From contig WTFW01000074.1 in NCBI GenBank assembly GCA_011523785.1, forward strand, positions 1 through 47,386: a stretch of 47,386 bases of DNA. Reading direction: 5' to 3'. This DNA comes from Chloroflexota bacterium. GTDB taxonomy: Bacteria; Chloroflexota; UBA11872. A program made the position numbers and the translations under genes. Shown here piece after piece: positions 1 through 7,476 of the stretch (its first letter is position 1; each line of letters starts with the position of its first letter). The notes under the pieces are model-generated. The model was not told the DNA's origin, did no database searches, and saw only the letters and a program-made list of their open reading frames with translations.

Positions 1-317
1 GTGCAGTCGAGGCGTGTTTCTGCGAGGACTTCCGTTCCCGCGCCGATCGTCAGTGCCGCGTCCGGCGCGCGTCCGGGCTCCCAGCCGGCCCGCACGTCAC
101 GCTTGATGCGGACGCCGTCGCCCACGGTTAGCCGCAAACCCGCCGGGTAGTAGAAGCGTCCGTCCACCCGAACCCCTGGTCCGCAGGTCACGCCCGTCGC
201 ACGCCGCAGCAGGGCCGCTCGGATCCGCCAGAGCAGCTGCTGGTATGGCGGCAGCACGTGCAGGTCCGGCAGTTGACCGACGAGACGGGCGAGCTGACGC
301 GACGGATCCAGGTTCAT
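1..317 (-). CDS. Hexapeptide-repeat (LbH) acyltransferase, N-terminal part only
   Basis: This open frame starts at ATG 317-315 and runs off the left edge, giving about 105 residues. The ATG overlaps the stop of the preceding glycosyltransferase gene (ATGA, 314-317), so it is the last visible gene of the polysaccharide transcription unit. After a helical N-terminus it shows a left-handed beta-helix pattern: LTVGDGVRIKRDV, then ALTIGAGTEVLAETRL, with aliphatic residues every sixth position. That pattern is typical of sugar O-acetyltransferases of the WcaF/Maa kind and of other LbH acyltransferases. By family, such enzymes move an acetyl group from acetyl-CoA to a sugar hydroxyl or amine. The catalytic histidine and the CoA-binding end would lie outside the window, so substrate and activity cannot be judged. 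Confidence 0.72.
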   Translation of the reverse strand, partial: MNLDPSRQLARLVGQLPDLHVLPPYQQLLWRIRAALLRRATGVTCGPGVRVDGRFYYPAGLRLTVGDGVRIKRDVRAGWEPGRAPDAALTIGAGTEVLAETRLDC

Positions 318-1453
318 AGCGACGCTTCCGTCTCGGCGACCGTTGGAAACTGCGGTCGCGCGCCCCTGCGCAGCGCGTTGCATGCCTCGGCCAGGCGCAC
401 TGCCAGACCGGGGGCGCCGTGCTCTTGCACCACCGAGGCGCGCAATCGTTCGACGACAGCCTGCCGTGAATCCACGCGCATACCCAGGAGCCGGCCCAAT
501 CCCAGCGCCAGTTCGTCGCTGGAACTCTCAACCAGGAAATCACCCGAGTGCTCCCCGAGTACGCCGCGGTAGGCACGGTTATTGGTGATGAGCGGCGTGG
601 CACAGGCCAACGCCTCCAGCCCCGTCTTGTCCAGCGCCGGTTGCGCGCGCCAGTTCACGAAGACATCCAGCGATCCATAGAACCCTGCCATGGCGTCACC
701 GGGTACAGCGCCCACGAACTCAACGGCGTTACGCACGCCTAGCGTATCGGCGAGCGCCTTCAACTCGTCCACATAGGCCCGATCGGACGGATAAAAAGGT
801 TCACCCGCGATGCGCAGCCTGGCTTCCGGACACGCATCGCGGCGCAGCGCGGCCAGGGCTGTGATGCCGGGCTCGAACCCCTTGAGCGGCGTAAGGCGTC
901 CCGCCATTCCGATCACCGGTCCCTGTTCCGGCTTGCGCTTATCCGGTGGTCGAAATCGTCCCGTATCGATCCCATGCCCCAGCACGTACGCCCGTTCGCT
1001 CGCGATCGGATAGCTGTCGAACGAAGCCGTAAGGGCAGCGTCGATCTTCCGGTTGGCCCGGCGCAGCATCGGCGTCAGGCCGTGACTGGCGTACCACAGT
1101 GCCAGCGGCGCGTTGGCGATTCGGGTCAGCGGCGCCAGCGCCACGGCGTAGGCCGGAACCATGTGAGCCAGAACCGCGTTCACACGGCGGCGCAGAACCA
1201 GCCGTGCGCAGACTGCACCAAACGCCATGGCCGCCAACGCCCGCGACCGCCCGTGTTCCCGGCCCAGCCCGGTCACGGAGACGTTTGATGGGAGATCAAC
1301 CTCGCCAACCCGCGCGGCGACCACGTGCACGGCTTCCGCCTGTCGTGCCAGTTCGGCCGTCCAGGTATGCGCCACCGCGAGGTTGGTGCTCGTGCGGTCG
1401 AGCTCCTGGGTTACGAACAGCAGGCGAAGGCCGCTGTCCGATGGCCTGCTCAC
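314..1453 (-). CDS. Family 4-type glycosyltransferase (GT-B fold)
   Basis: The product has 379 residues and starts at GTG 1453, which overlaps the stop of the upstream gene (GTGA). The N-terminal half opens with a Rossmann strand (LRLLFVTQELDRT). The C-terminal half carries the donor-binding pattern of GT4 enzymes: VIGMAGRLTPLKGFEPGI near residue 185, then LRIAGEP, VEFVGAVPGDAMAGFYGSLDVFVN and LEALACATPLITNN. The glutamate pair normally spaced EX7E is shortened here (DKTGLE), so the first glutamate is not where the family has it. Expected role is transfer of a nucleotide-activated sugar to the growing surface glycan on the cytoplasmic face. Context supports this: it is one of four GT4 genes in an overlapping minus-strand series that also encodes an ABC glycan exporter. 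The sugar cannot be read from sequence. Confidence 0.88.
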   Translation of the reverse strand: MSRPSDSGLRLLFVTQELDRTSTNLAVAHTWTAELARQAEAVHVVAARVGEVDLPSNVSVTGLGREHGRSRALAAMAFGAVCARLVLRRRVNAVLAHMVPAYAVALAPLTRIANAPLALWYASHGLTPMLRRANRKIDAALTASFDSYPIASERAYVLGHGIDTGRFRPPDKRKPEQGPVIGMAGRLTPLKGFEPGITALAALRRDACPEARLRIAGEPFYPSDRAYVDELKALADTLGVRNAVEFVGAVPGDAMAGFYGSLDVFVNWRAQPALDKTGLEALACATPLITNNRAYRGVLGEHSGDFLVESSSDELALGLGRLLGMRVDSRQAVVERLRASVVQEHGAPGLAVRLAEACNALRRGARPQFPTVAETEASL

Positions 1454-2580
1454 GTCGACCCGCGCTCGGCCAACCGGCGATAGGCGGCGGCATACGCGCC
1501 CAGCACCGCGGACTTCTCGAACTGAGCCGTGGCGGCCCGAGCGGCGCGGCCGGCCGGCCGTAGCGCGTCGGAATCGCTCAGCACAGCCCTTATCAGTTCC
1601 GCGCCAGCCGCGGCATCCCAGGGCAGCAACCAGCCGTTGGTTCCGTGTTCAATGGTCTCCGGCATCACGCCGACCGGTGTCGTGAAGACCGGCGTGCCGC
1701 AGGCCATGGCTTCCAGGCACACGCGCGGCCCTCCTTCGCTGAGCGACGGAGCAATGAGCGCGCGCATGCGGCGGTATAGATCCGCCAGCTCGGCGGGACT
1801 GTCAAGCCAGTCAACGAAGGTGACGCGGTCCAGGATGCCGGTACTCCTCAGTTTGCGGCGCAGCGGTCTGTTTTCTGGTCCCTGACCGGCAACCACGAAC
1901 CGCGCCTGCGAATCCTGCGAAGCAAGGGCAGCGAATACGTGCGCCACGTAGCCCAGATTCTTGTTGGCGACCAGGCGTCCAACGAACCCGAGAGCAAAGT
2001 CCCGAACAACTTCGCCCGGGGCGAATACCTCTCGGTCGATATAGGCCGAGGGCAGGATGAGCATCCGGTCGCGGGGAACACCCCAGTCCGACAGCAAGTC
2101 CGGTACTTCCCGCCGATTGACCACGCGGATGGCAGTTGCGCGGCATGCGACGCGCGACACATACGCACGGTAGAACAGCTTCGCCAGCGGCTCCCACCAC
2201 TGGGCCCGCTTCGGATGACCCGGCACGTGGTGGATTTCGCTTACAAAGGGCGTGGCGCTACGACGGGACAGCCACGCGGCCGCCCGACCGTTGGCGAAGA
2301 TCCCGTAGTCGTGCGTGACGATCAGGCCGTGACCATGGCGTTGCAGCAGGTCGGCGCCGCGGCGTCGCATCCAGGCCGACTGTCGCAGTCGTGAAACGGG
2401 TGCCGGCTCCACGTACACGCCGGGAAACGGCTCTGCCTTGCGAGCGCCCGCAGCTCGCGGCGCCAGCACGTCGATGCGATCGAACTGGGCCGCAAGGCCG
2501 CCCAGCGTGGTGTGAAACGGCCCCCGGCGACCCGTGGTGACATCTCGGTCACCGCTGAGCATCAGCAGCTTTGCGCTCAC
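1450..2580 (-). CDS. Family 4-type glycosyltransferase (GT-B fold)
   Basis: I take GTG 2580 as start because it forms a 4-nt GTGA overlap with the upstream stop and begins directly before the first beta strand (AKLLMLSGDRD). An in-frame ATG at 2652 would overlap the upstream gene by 76 nt and add a low-complexity tail. The protein is then 376 residues. The C-terminal half has the canonical GT4 signature: LGFVGRLVANKNLGYVAHV, FVVAGQGPE, VTFVDWLDSPAELADLYRRM and a proper EX7E pair in SEGGPRVCLEAMACGTPV. It should use a retaining mechanism to add a hexose-type sugar from a nucleotide donor. It lies in the middle of a run of three overlapping GT4 genes, which suggests that their products act one after another on the same glycan. 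Confidence 0.9.
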   Translation of the reverse strand: MSAKLLMLSGDRDVTTGRRGPFHTTLGGLAAQFDRIDVLAPRAAGARKAEPFPGVYVEPAPVSRLRQSAWMRRRGADLLQRHGHGLIVTHDYGIFANGRAAAWLSRRSATPFVSEIHHVPGHPKRAQWWEPLAKLFYRAYVSRVACRATAIRVVNRREVPDLLSDWGVPRDRMLILPSAYIDREVFAPGEVVRDFALGFVGRLVANKNLGYVAHVFAALASQDSQARFVVAGQGPENRPLRRKLRSTGILDRVTFVDWLDSPAELADLYRRMRALIAPSLSEGGPRVCLEAMACGTPVFTTPVGVMPETIEHGTNGWLLPWDAAAGAELIRAVLSDSDALRPAGRAARAATAQFEKSAVLGAYAAAYRRLAERGST

Positions 2581-3740
2581 GAAGCGGCGCGCGACGCGGA
2601 GCCGGTGACCTCGGAAAGGATCGCCATCGTTTCGTCGACTAGCCGGTCCCACGAAAAGTGATCCAGGCCCTGGGATCCCTCGCGGACGAGACGCTGGGCA
2701 AGCTCCCGATCGGTCAGGAGGCGGTTCACGGCGGCCACGAACGCGCGGTGATCGCCGAGCGGCGTTAGCAGCGCGTTGTGCTCGTGCGTGAGGATTTCAC
2801 GGTTCCCCCCGATATCCGTCGTCACAATTGGCGTTCCAACCACGCGAGCTTCCACGAGCGTGTGCGAAAGCCCCTCATACGAGGTGTTCAGCACAAAGAC
2901 GTCGGCGGCGCGCAGATACATGCCAACATCGCGGTGCGGCACCCGGCCCACAAAGCAGACGCGGTCGCCCAAGCCCAGTTCTGCGGCGAAGCGTTCCAGG
3001 GCCGGCTGCTCGGGCCCGTCGCCGACGATGGCCAGCACGGCGTCATTGGCAAAGTCCGGGACCATGCGGAGCAACTCGTCGACCCGCTTCCAGCCGTAGA
3101 GCCGTGACACGGTGCAGACCAATGGCCCTTCAAAGCCAAGTTTCCGCTTAGCCTCCTCGCGCGAAACGTCGATCTCTGGGATCTCGGTCAGCGCGTTATG
3201 GACCACGCGGAGCTTCTCCGGCCTGGCGCCCCAGTTCCGCACGAACGCACCCACGTAGCCGCTGGGAACCACGACCACCGTGGCCAGCGCCGTATACATC
3301 CTCTGGATGAACTGGAACGCTCGAGTCCGCAGCCCGTGACGTGTGCGCTGAAACTCCTCGATGCCCAGCGCCGTCATGCCGCGACGGTGCGCCGACTCCC
3401 AGGCCCAGTCGCCCACGATTTTCAGCACCCGCGGCCGGCCCGCCAGCAGCGCCGCCAGCGTTGAGGGCGCCTCGACGCCGTTGATATAGACCACGTCGGA
3501 TTGCAATGCGGCCCGCAAGGTATGCCACCACACCAAGGCGTAACGCAGCGGCACGGGTGTGTCCCAGGAGACTCGAACAATCGGGAACGGCGGACGCACC
3601 AGGCCCTCGGGATCGTCCGGGCAGACCACCGCCCTGACGTCGTGGCCGCGGTTGTGCAAGGTCAACGCCAGGTTGTAGATGTGCGTTGCCGGTCCGCCCA
3701 CGGTTGGCGGAAAGATGTTCGACACAAAGGTAATGCGCAT
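2577..3740 (-). CDS. Family 4-type glycosyltransferase (GT-B fold)
   Basis: The start is placed at ATG 3740, giving MRITFVSNIFPPTVGG, the classical N-terminus of this family with the glycine-rich acceptor loop. An upstream start at 3776 only adds twelve unstructured residues. The product has 387 residues. Donor-domain motifs are complete: LVCTVSRLYGWKRVDELL, AIVGDGPEQPAL, VCFVGRVPHRDVGMYLRAADVF and the EX7E pair in YEGLSHTLVEARVVGTPI. It is expected to act at the cytoplasmic membrane in glycan assembly. An 87-nt gap separates it from the radical SAM gene upstream, while its stop overlaps the next GT4 gene by 4 nt, so the three GT4 genes downstream of the gap form a tight translational unit. 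Confidence 0.92.
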   Translation of the reverse strand: MRITFVSNIFPPTVGGPATHIYNLALTLHNRGHDVRAVVCPDDPEGLVRPPFPIVRVSWDTPVPLRYALVWWHTLRAALQSDVVYINGVEAPSTLAALLAGRPRVLKIVGDWAWESAHRRGMTALGIEEFQRTRHGLRTRAFQFIQRMYTALATVVVVPSGYVGAFVRNWGARPEKLRVVHNALTEIPEIDVSREEAKRKLGFEGPLVCTVSRLYGWKRVDELLRMVPDFANDAVLAIVGDGPEQPALERFAAELGLGDRVCFVGRVPHRDVGMYLRAADVFVLNTSYEGLSHTLVEARVVGTPIVTTDIGGNREILTHEHNALLTPLGDHRAFVAAVNRLLTDRELAQRLVREGSQGLDHFSWDRLVDETMAILSEVTGSASRAAS

Positions 3741-3827
3741 CGCTCGGACGCTAGCACCGGGCCATTGACGCGACAACGCCGCGAAGTGCGCTCGCGTGAC
3801 GGCGGAGTTCGGCGCCCCGCCTGCCGA

Positions 3828-4949
3828 TCAGTTGCCTGGCGACTCGGTCCCGTTGATCGTGTGCGAGCCGTTCGTCCCAACCTGAAGCACGGGCAGCCGA
3901 TCCCCGGTCACCACGCCGCGAGCGCCGGCAAAGAGGTTCCAGGTCGAACCGTCCTCCTGCCAGATGGCGTCGCATCCACGGCACAGCTTGTAGTCATCCA
4001 GCTTGCCGCGCACGTGCGCCTCGCGAATCGCGCGATACGCCGGGTTGTTCCAGATGTCCAGCAGCGACTCGTTGGCAAGGTCTCCCATGATCTGGTCTTC
4101 GCCGAAGTCCGCGCAGCAGGAGGGGACCTTGCCGTCCCAGTAGATCGCCATGGACTTCCAGAGCCAGTTGCAGGGGTAGTAATTCGGGCCATGCGGACGC
4201 GCGGTGTAGAAGTCGGACGAGTCCATCTGCCCGGCCCAGCCGTGCGCCCAGAACGTGTCCCACTCGTCCACGGGCAATCCGTCGAAGCGCTGCCGGAAGT
4301 GCTCCGGAATCACCGGTGCGGCGCCCTTGGGATAGCTCGAGTCCCAGAGCTGAATCACCTGCATCACGAAGTACGGTTTCGGGCCGGAACGCTGCTTTCG
4401 CGATTCAAGGAGTCGAAGCACGCGCTCAAGTGTGCGGTCGAACTGCGCGCCCTTGCGCATGACTTCGTAGTGTTCGGGTTCGCCCGAGTCAAAGCTGATC
4501 GTCAGCTTGCTCGGCGCCGCGTCCAGCAACTGCTCGATCTTCTCGTCGCGCAGCAGGGTGGCGTTCGTGTTGATGTGGGCGGCAATCCCGGCCCGCTCGC
4601 ACACCTCGATCATCTCGTAGATGTCCTTGTGCATCAGCGACTCGCCGCGGAAGAACAGGTTGGCTTCCCGCACGAACGGCTTTGCCTCGTCGATGATCTT
4701 GCGGAACAGGCCCATGTCCATGAACGGCTTCTGCTTTTTGAGTTCGTCGGCGAGCACACTTTGCGGACACATGGGACAGCGCAGGTTGCAGGCGCTGGTC
4801 GGCTCGATGTGCAGCTTGATCGGCCCATACGGCAACTCGGTCGTGCCGCGCATCCAGTGGTAGGCAAAGCGACTAAGCGACGGCCGGAGGATCGCGCGGT
4901 GCCGCCGGTACTTGACCAGCAGGTCCTTCGCCTGGCTGATCGAATTCAC
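3828..4949 (-). CDS. Radical SAM enzyme with SPASM-type C-terminal domain
   Basis: The start is GTG 4949, which overlaps the upstream small gene's stop (GTGA); a longer frame from 5039 would overlap that gene by 94 nt. The product is 373 residues. Cysteines 54, 58 and 61 form the CX3CX2C site (CNLRCPMC) for the [4Fe-4S] cluster that cleaves S-adenosylmethionine. The C-terminal third holds cysteine-rich SPASM-like segments (YYPCNWLWKSMAIYWDGKV, PSCCADFGEDQ, YKLCRGC) with the usual MGDLANESLLDIWNNP motif. SPASM proteins bind extra Fe-S clusters and modify peptides, sugars or other small substrates. Its place among glycosyltransferases argues for a sugar- or carrier-modifying reaction, but radical SAM genes of this type are often annotated without known substrate. 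The pairing with a Trm112-like protein is notable. Confidence 0.88.
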   Translation of the reverse strand: MNSISQAKDLLVKYRRHRAILRPSLSRFAYHWMRGTTELPYGPIKLHIEPTSACNLRCPMCPQSVLADELKKQKPFMDMGLFRKIIDEAKPFVREANLFFRGESLMHKDIYEMIEVCERAGIAAHINTNATLLRDEKIEQLLDAAPSKLTISFDSGEPEHYEVMRKGAQFDRTLERVLRLLESRKQRSGPKPYFVMQVIQLWDSSYPKGAAPVIPEHFRQRFDGLPVDEWDTFWAHGWAGQMDSSDFYTARPHGPNYYPCNWLWKSMAIYWDGKVPSCCADFGEDQIMGDLANESLLDIWNNPAYRAIREAHVRGKLDDYKLCRGCDAIWQEDGSTWNLFAGARGVVTGDRLPVLQVGTNGSHTINGTESPGN

Positions 4950-5176
4950 GAGCTGGCGGCTTCCTCGCGCCTCGGTGGGATCGCGTCTTCCCACAGCATG
5001 TTGGGAATTCCGTCCTCGACCTTGTAGCGATAGCCGCAAACTGTACAGACGAGAAAGTCGCCCTCGATGCGCAGTACGCCGTCATCGCGCGGATGATCGT
5101 CGTTCACGCAGCGCAGGATCGCCAGGAAGTCGTCTGGAATGAGCGGCGGCGCGGACGTCGCGTCCGAATCAGCCAT
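4946..5176 (-). CDS. Trm112-like small zinc-binding protein
   Basis: This 76-residue protein matches the short Trm112/YcaR (UPF0434) pattern: a hydrophobic leader (LIPDDFLAILRC), a two-cysteine knuckle (FLVCTVCGYRYKV, C44 and C47) and the family-defining end VEDGIPNML. Only three cysteines are present (C23, C44, C47). The usual second residue of the first knuckle is missing, so zinc binding may use Asp or His, or be weakened. In eukaryotes Trm112 activates methyltransferases; bacterial relatives are poorly understood. Its ATG (5176) is 29 nt downstream of the preceding stop, and its end overlaps the radical SAM start by 4 nt, so equal expression and a partner role for that enzyme are plausible but inferred. 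Confidence 0.72.
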   Translation of the reverse strand: MADSDATSAPPLIPDDFLAILRCVNDDHPRDDGVLRIEGDFLVCTVCGYRYKVEDGIPNMLWEDAIPPRREEAASS

Positions 5177-5205
5177 TAGTGTCGCCTGCTCCCTTCTCTT
5201 GGAAG

Positions 5206-7452
5206 CTAGAGCATGAAATGTAGCGTGTCAAAGCTAATCAACAGCGCGGCAAACGCGCCAATCGCAAGAAATCGCGTGAGGCGAACGCCACGCACGGACG
5301 GCCAGATACGGCCGCTCAGGCCGACCCAGGCTCCCAGCGCGGCAAACTGCAGCAGCAACAGCAGGGCGGTCACCCAGATCAGGAATCCCGGATATGCCAG
5401 GAAACTCTCGACCAGTCTCAGCGACCAGAAATCCAACCCCAGACCGTTCTCCGGGCGTACTGGAACTGCGTCGATGCCGAATCGAAGCCAGGGTGTTCGG
5501 CCGAGGGAATCCGCCAGCCAGTCCGTGCGGTCGGGTGCGAGCAGATTGACTGCGTCAGCGCGAAGCAGCCAAGCGTGGGCCAGGAGTGGCGAGAACTGGT
5601 ACGCATAGAGCACCGCCGCGAAGTCGCCCTCCGGCTGAATGGACGACCACGGCTGGTAGTCGGCGCCGCCGTAAACGGCGCCTTTGAGCGGCACGCCGCC
5701 AGCCACCTGCTGCTGAAAGAGATCCAGATAGCTGATGAAGTCCTTGGCAACTCCCATGAATTGCACGCTGGCACTGATGAGCAGGACGACGGCGAGGGCC
5801 GCGCCGGGAAGCCAGGATCGCGCCCGTTCGATCACGCGCTCAAACAGCGGTGCTCCCACGATTACCAGCAGCGGAAGGGTCGGCACGAGGTAACGCGGAC
5901 CCCAGGAGTTTCCTCCGTACCAGACCTGCTTCCGACTGTAGAGCAGGGCATAGGCGACCGGAATCGCGACAAATATGAGCGACCGCCAACCATGGCGCCG
6001 CACGAACCAGGGCAACACGGGCAGCGTCACCAACAAGATCGGGTTGTACCAGAGCACACCCTTGCCCCAGCTCGTTATCAGCCCGCCCAGGCCCAATCCA
6101 AATGGCAGTTCCAGCCAGCCGCGCTGAAGGCCGCCGATCAGCTCATGAACATAGAGGATTTGAAACTCGAACAGCGTGGCCGCAGCCACCAACCCCGGCA
6201 GCAGCACGCCCGCGAACGGGGCAAGGAAAACCAGCGCTGGACGCACGGACGCCCGCAGGGCCCGGCGCCACGAATTCCCAGACTTCGCGAATACGACGAG
6301 ACTCGCCAGCAGCAGTGGCACGGCTATAACGCTGACATACTTCGTCAGGACCGCCGCGAACGCCAGCAATCCGGCGAGCAGCGCATACCGCCGCTGTCGA
6401 GTCGAGTCGAACACCAGTAAGAGCCACACCGAGCCCAGCAAGAGCGTCGTGACGATCGGCTCGGAAAAGTCGAACTTGGCATATGGCCAGGCCATGGTCC
6501 CGATGGCATAGATCAGGGCGCCAACCACGGCCACGCGCTCGCTATATGAAAGCCGACGCAGGATTCGGAAGACCAGCACGACGCCGAGCGCGGTCACTAA
6601 CGCGTTGGCGGCCACCACCCAGATGCGCCGAAAGAACTCACGGTTTTGCCGCTCGGACCAAACGCGGCCAACGCCGGGACCGTCCTGCCAGGTCCCATCA
6701 GGTGTTCGTACGGCAAGACCGTCCACGTAGAAGTTGCCGTCCGGCTGGACGTATGCAATGCGCGCTGAGGCCAGGTCGCGGGGAGAGTCGAATAGCCAGG
6801 TGGCCGCGTAGTAGTACGCCCGCGAATTACCAATGTGACGAGCCACCGGCGGCGGCTGGGCGTGTTTGATCACGGCACGCACGTCGCCTCGGTCATATGC
6901 CCACTCAGCCGTCTCGATTCCGACTCGAATGGGATGCTCGGTACTCCTGCCCGAGGTGTCATGTAGCCGAAGTCGCGCGATTTCAGTGCCTTGCACGAAG
7001 TCGGCGCTGAGTCCGCTGTGGGACACCAGGATCAGCGCGTCGTAGACCCCGGGCGCGATATCAAGATCAAGCTCCCGCTGCACGTCTTTTGCCGGTGTGC
7101 CGCCCAGCGGCGGATAGCTGACGAGCAGCACCTCATGGGCGTCGAGGGGAATCCGGTCCCGCTGCGGAGCCTTCTTGGCCAGCGGCTCCGCGAACGCGAC
7201 GATGGGAGCAAATGCCGTGGGCAGCCCGATGCCCCAGCGAGCGAAATTTCGATTCTGATCGCGAAGATACGCGTGGCCTGGATCGACCATCACGCTCTTG
7301 GCCATCTCAAACGCAAACGTGCCGTCGGCGCTGTAACCGGAGCCGTTGCGGGCAGGTCCCATGCTCAAGGCATACAGCGCAAAGCTGAACAAAAAGAGGA
7401 GCAGGGCCGGGCGCGCCTGTCCCCAGCGCATGAGCCGACCGGTTCGCGTCAT
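5206..7452 (-). CDS. Polytopic GT-C glycosyltransferase-like membrane protein
   Basis: The product has 748 residues and starts at ATG 7452. A first membrane helix (residues 16-32) is followed by SGYSADGTFAFEMAKSV. Its Asp43 sits where GT-C enzymes of the PMT/ArnT type place a catalytic acidic residue in the first extracellular loop. A long soluble insert follows (about residues 70-280) with strand-rich sequence including IRVGIETAEWAYDRGDV and YVQPDGNFYVDGLAV, which reads as an extracytoplasmic beta-sandwich. About ten further hydrophobic segments fill residues 285-560 and 690-748. Such enzymes use polyprenyl-phosphate sugars on the outer face of the membrane. The position between the GT4 gene and the Trm112-like gene puts it in the same glycan pathway. 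Donor and acceptor are unknown, and no residue beyond Asp43 is assigned. Confidence 0.75.
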   Translation of the reverse strand: MTRTGRLMRWGQARPALLLFLFSFALYALSMGPARNGSGYSADGTFAFEMAKSVMVDPGHAYLRDQNRNFARWGIGLPTAFAPIVAFAEPLAKKAPQRDRIPLDAHEVLLVSYPPLGGTPAKDVQRELDLDIAPGVYDALILVSHSGLSADFVQGTEIARLRLHDTSGRSTEHPIRVGIETAEWAYDRGDVRAVIKHAQPPPVARHIGNSRAYYYAATWLFDSPRDLASARIAYVQPDGNFYVDGLAVRTPDGTWQDGPGVGRVWSERQNREFFRRIWVVAANALVTALGVVLVFRILRRLSYSERVAVVGALIYAIGTMAWPYAKFDFSEPIVTTLLLGSVWLLLVFDSTRQRRYALLAGLLAFAAVLTKYVSVIAVPLLLASLVVFAKSGNSWRRALRASVRPALVFLAPFAGVLLPGLVAAATLFEFQILYVHELIGGLQRGWLELPFGLGLGGLITSWGKGVLWYNPILLVTLPVLPWFVRRHGWRSLIFVAIPVAYALLYSRKQVWYGGNSWGPRYLVPTLPLLVIVGAPLFERVIERARSWLPGAALAVVLLISASVQFMGVAKDFISYLDLFQQQVAGGVPLKGAVYGGADYQPWSSIQPEGDFAAVLYAYQFSPLLAHAWLLRADAVNLLAPDRTDWLADSLGRTPWLRFGIDAVPVRPENGLGLDFWSLRLVESFLAYPGFLIWVTALLLLLQFAALGAWVGLSGRIWPSVRGVRLTRFLAIGAFAALLISFDTLHFML

Positions 7453-7476
7453 GCCACGGCCCGTCGTGGAGCGCAG

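Noticed and set aside
1450-2652. Longer start (ATG 2652) for the second GT4 gene
   Set aside because: It would overlap the upstream GT4 gene by 76 nt and add a low-complexity Arg-rich tail; GTG 2580 gives the 4-nt overlap seen throughout the locus.
3501-5027. Plus-strand open frame of 508 codons opposite the radical SAM gene
   Set aside because: It is a high-GC shadow. The minus strand carries radical SAM and SPASM motifs, while this frame has none and starts inside the GT4 gene.
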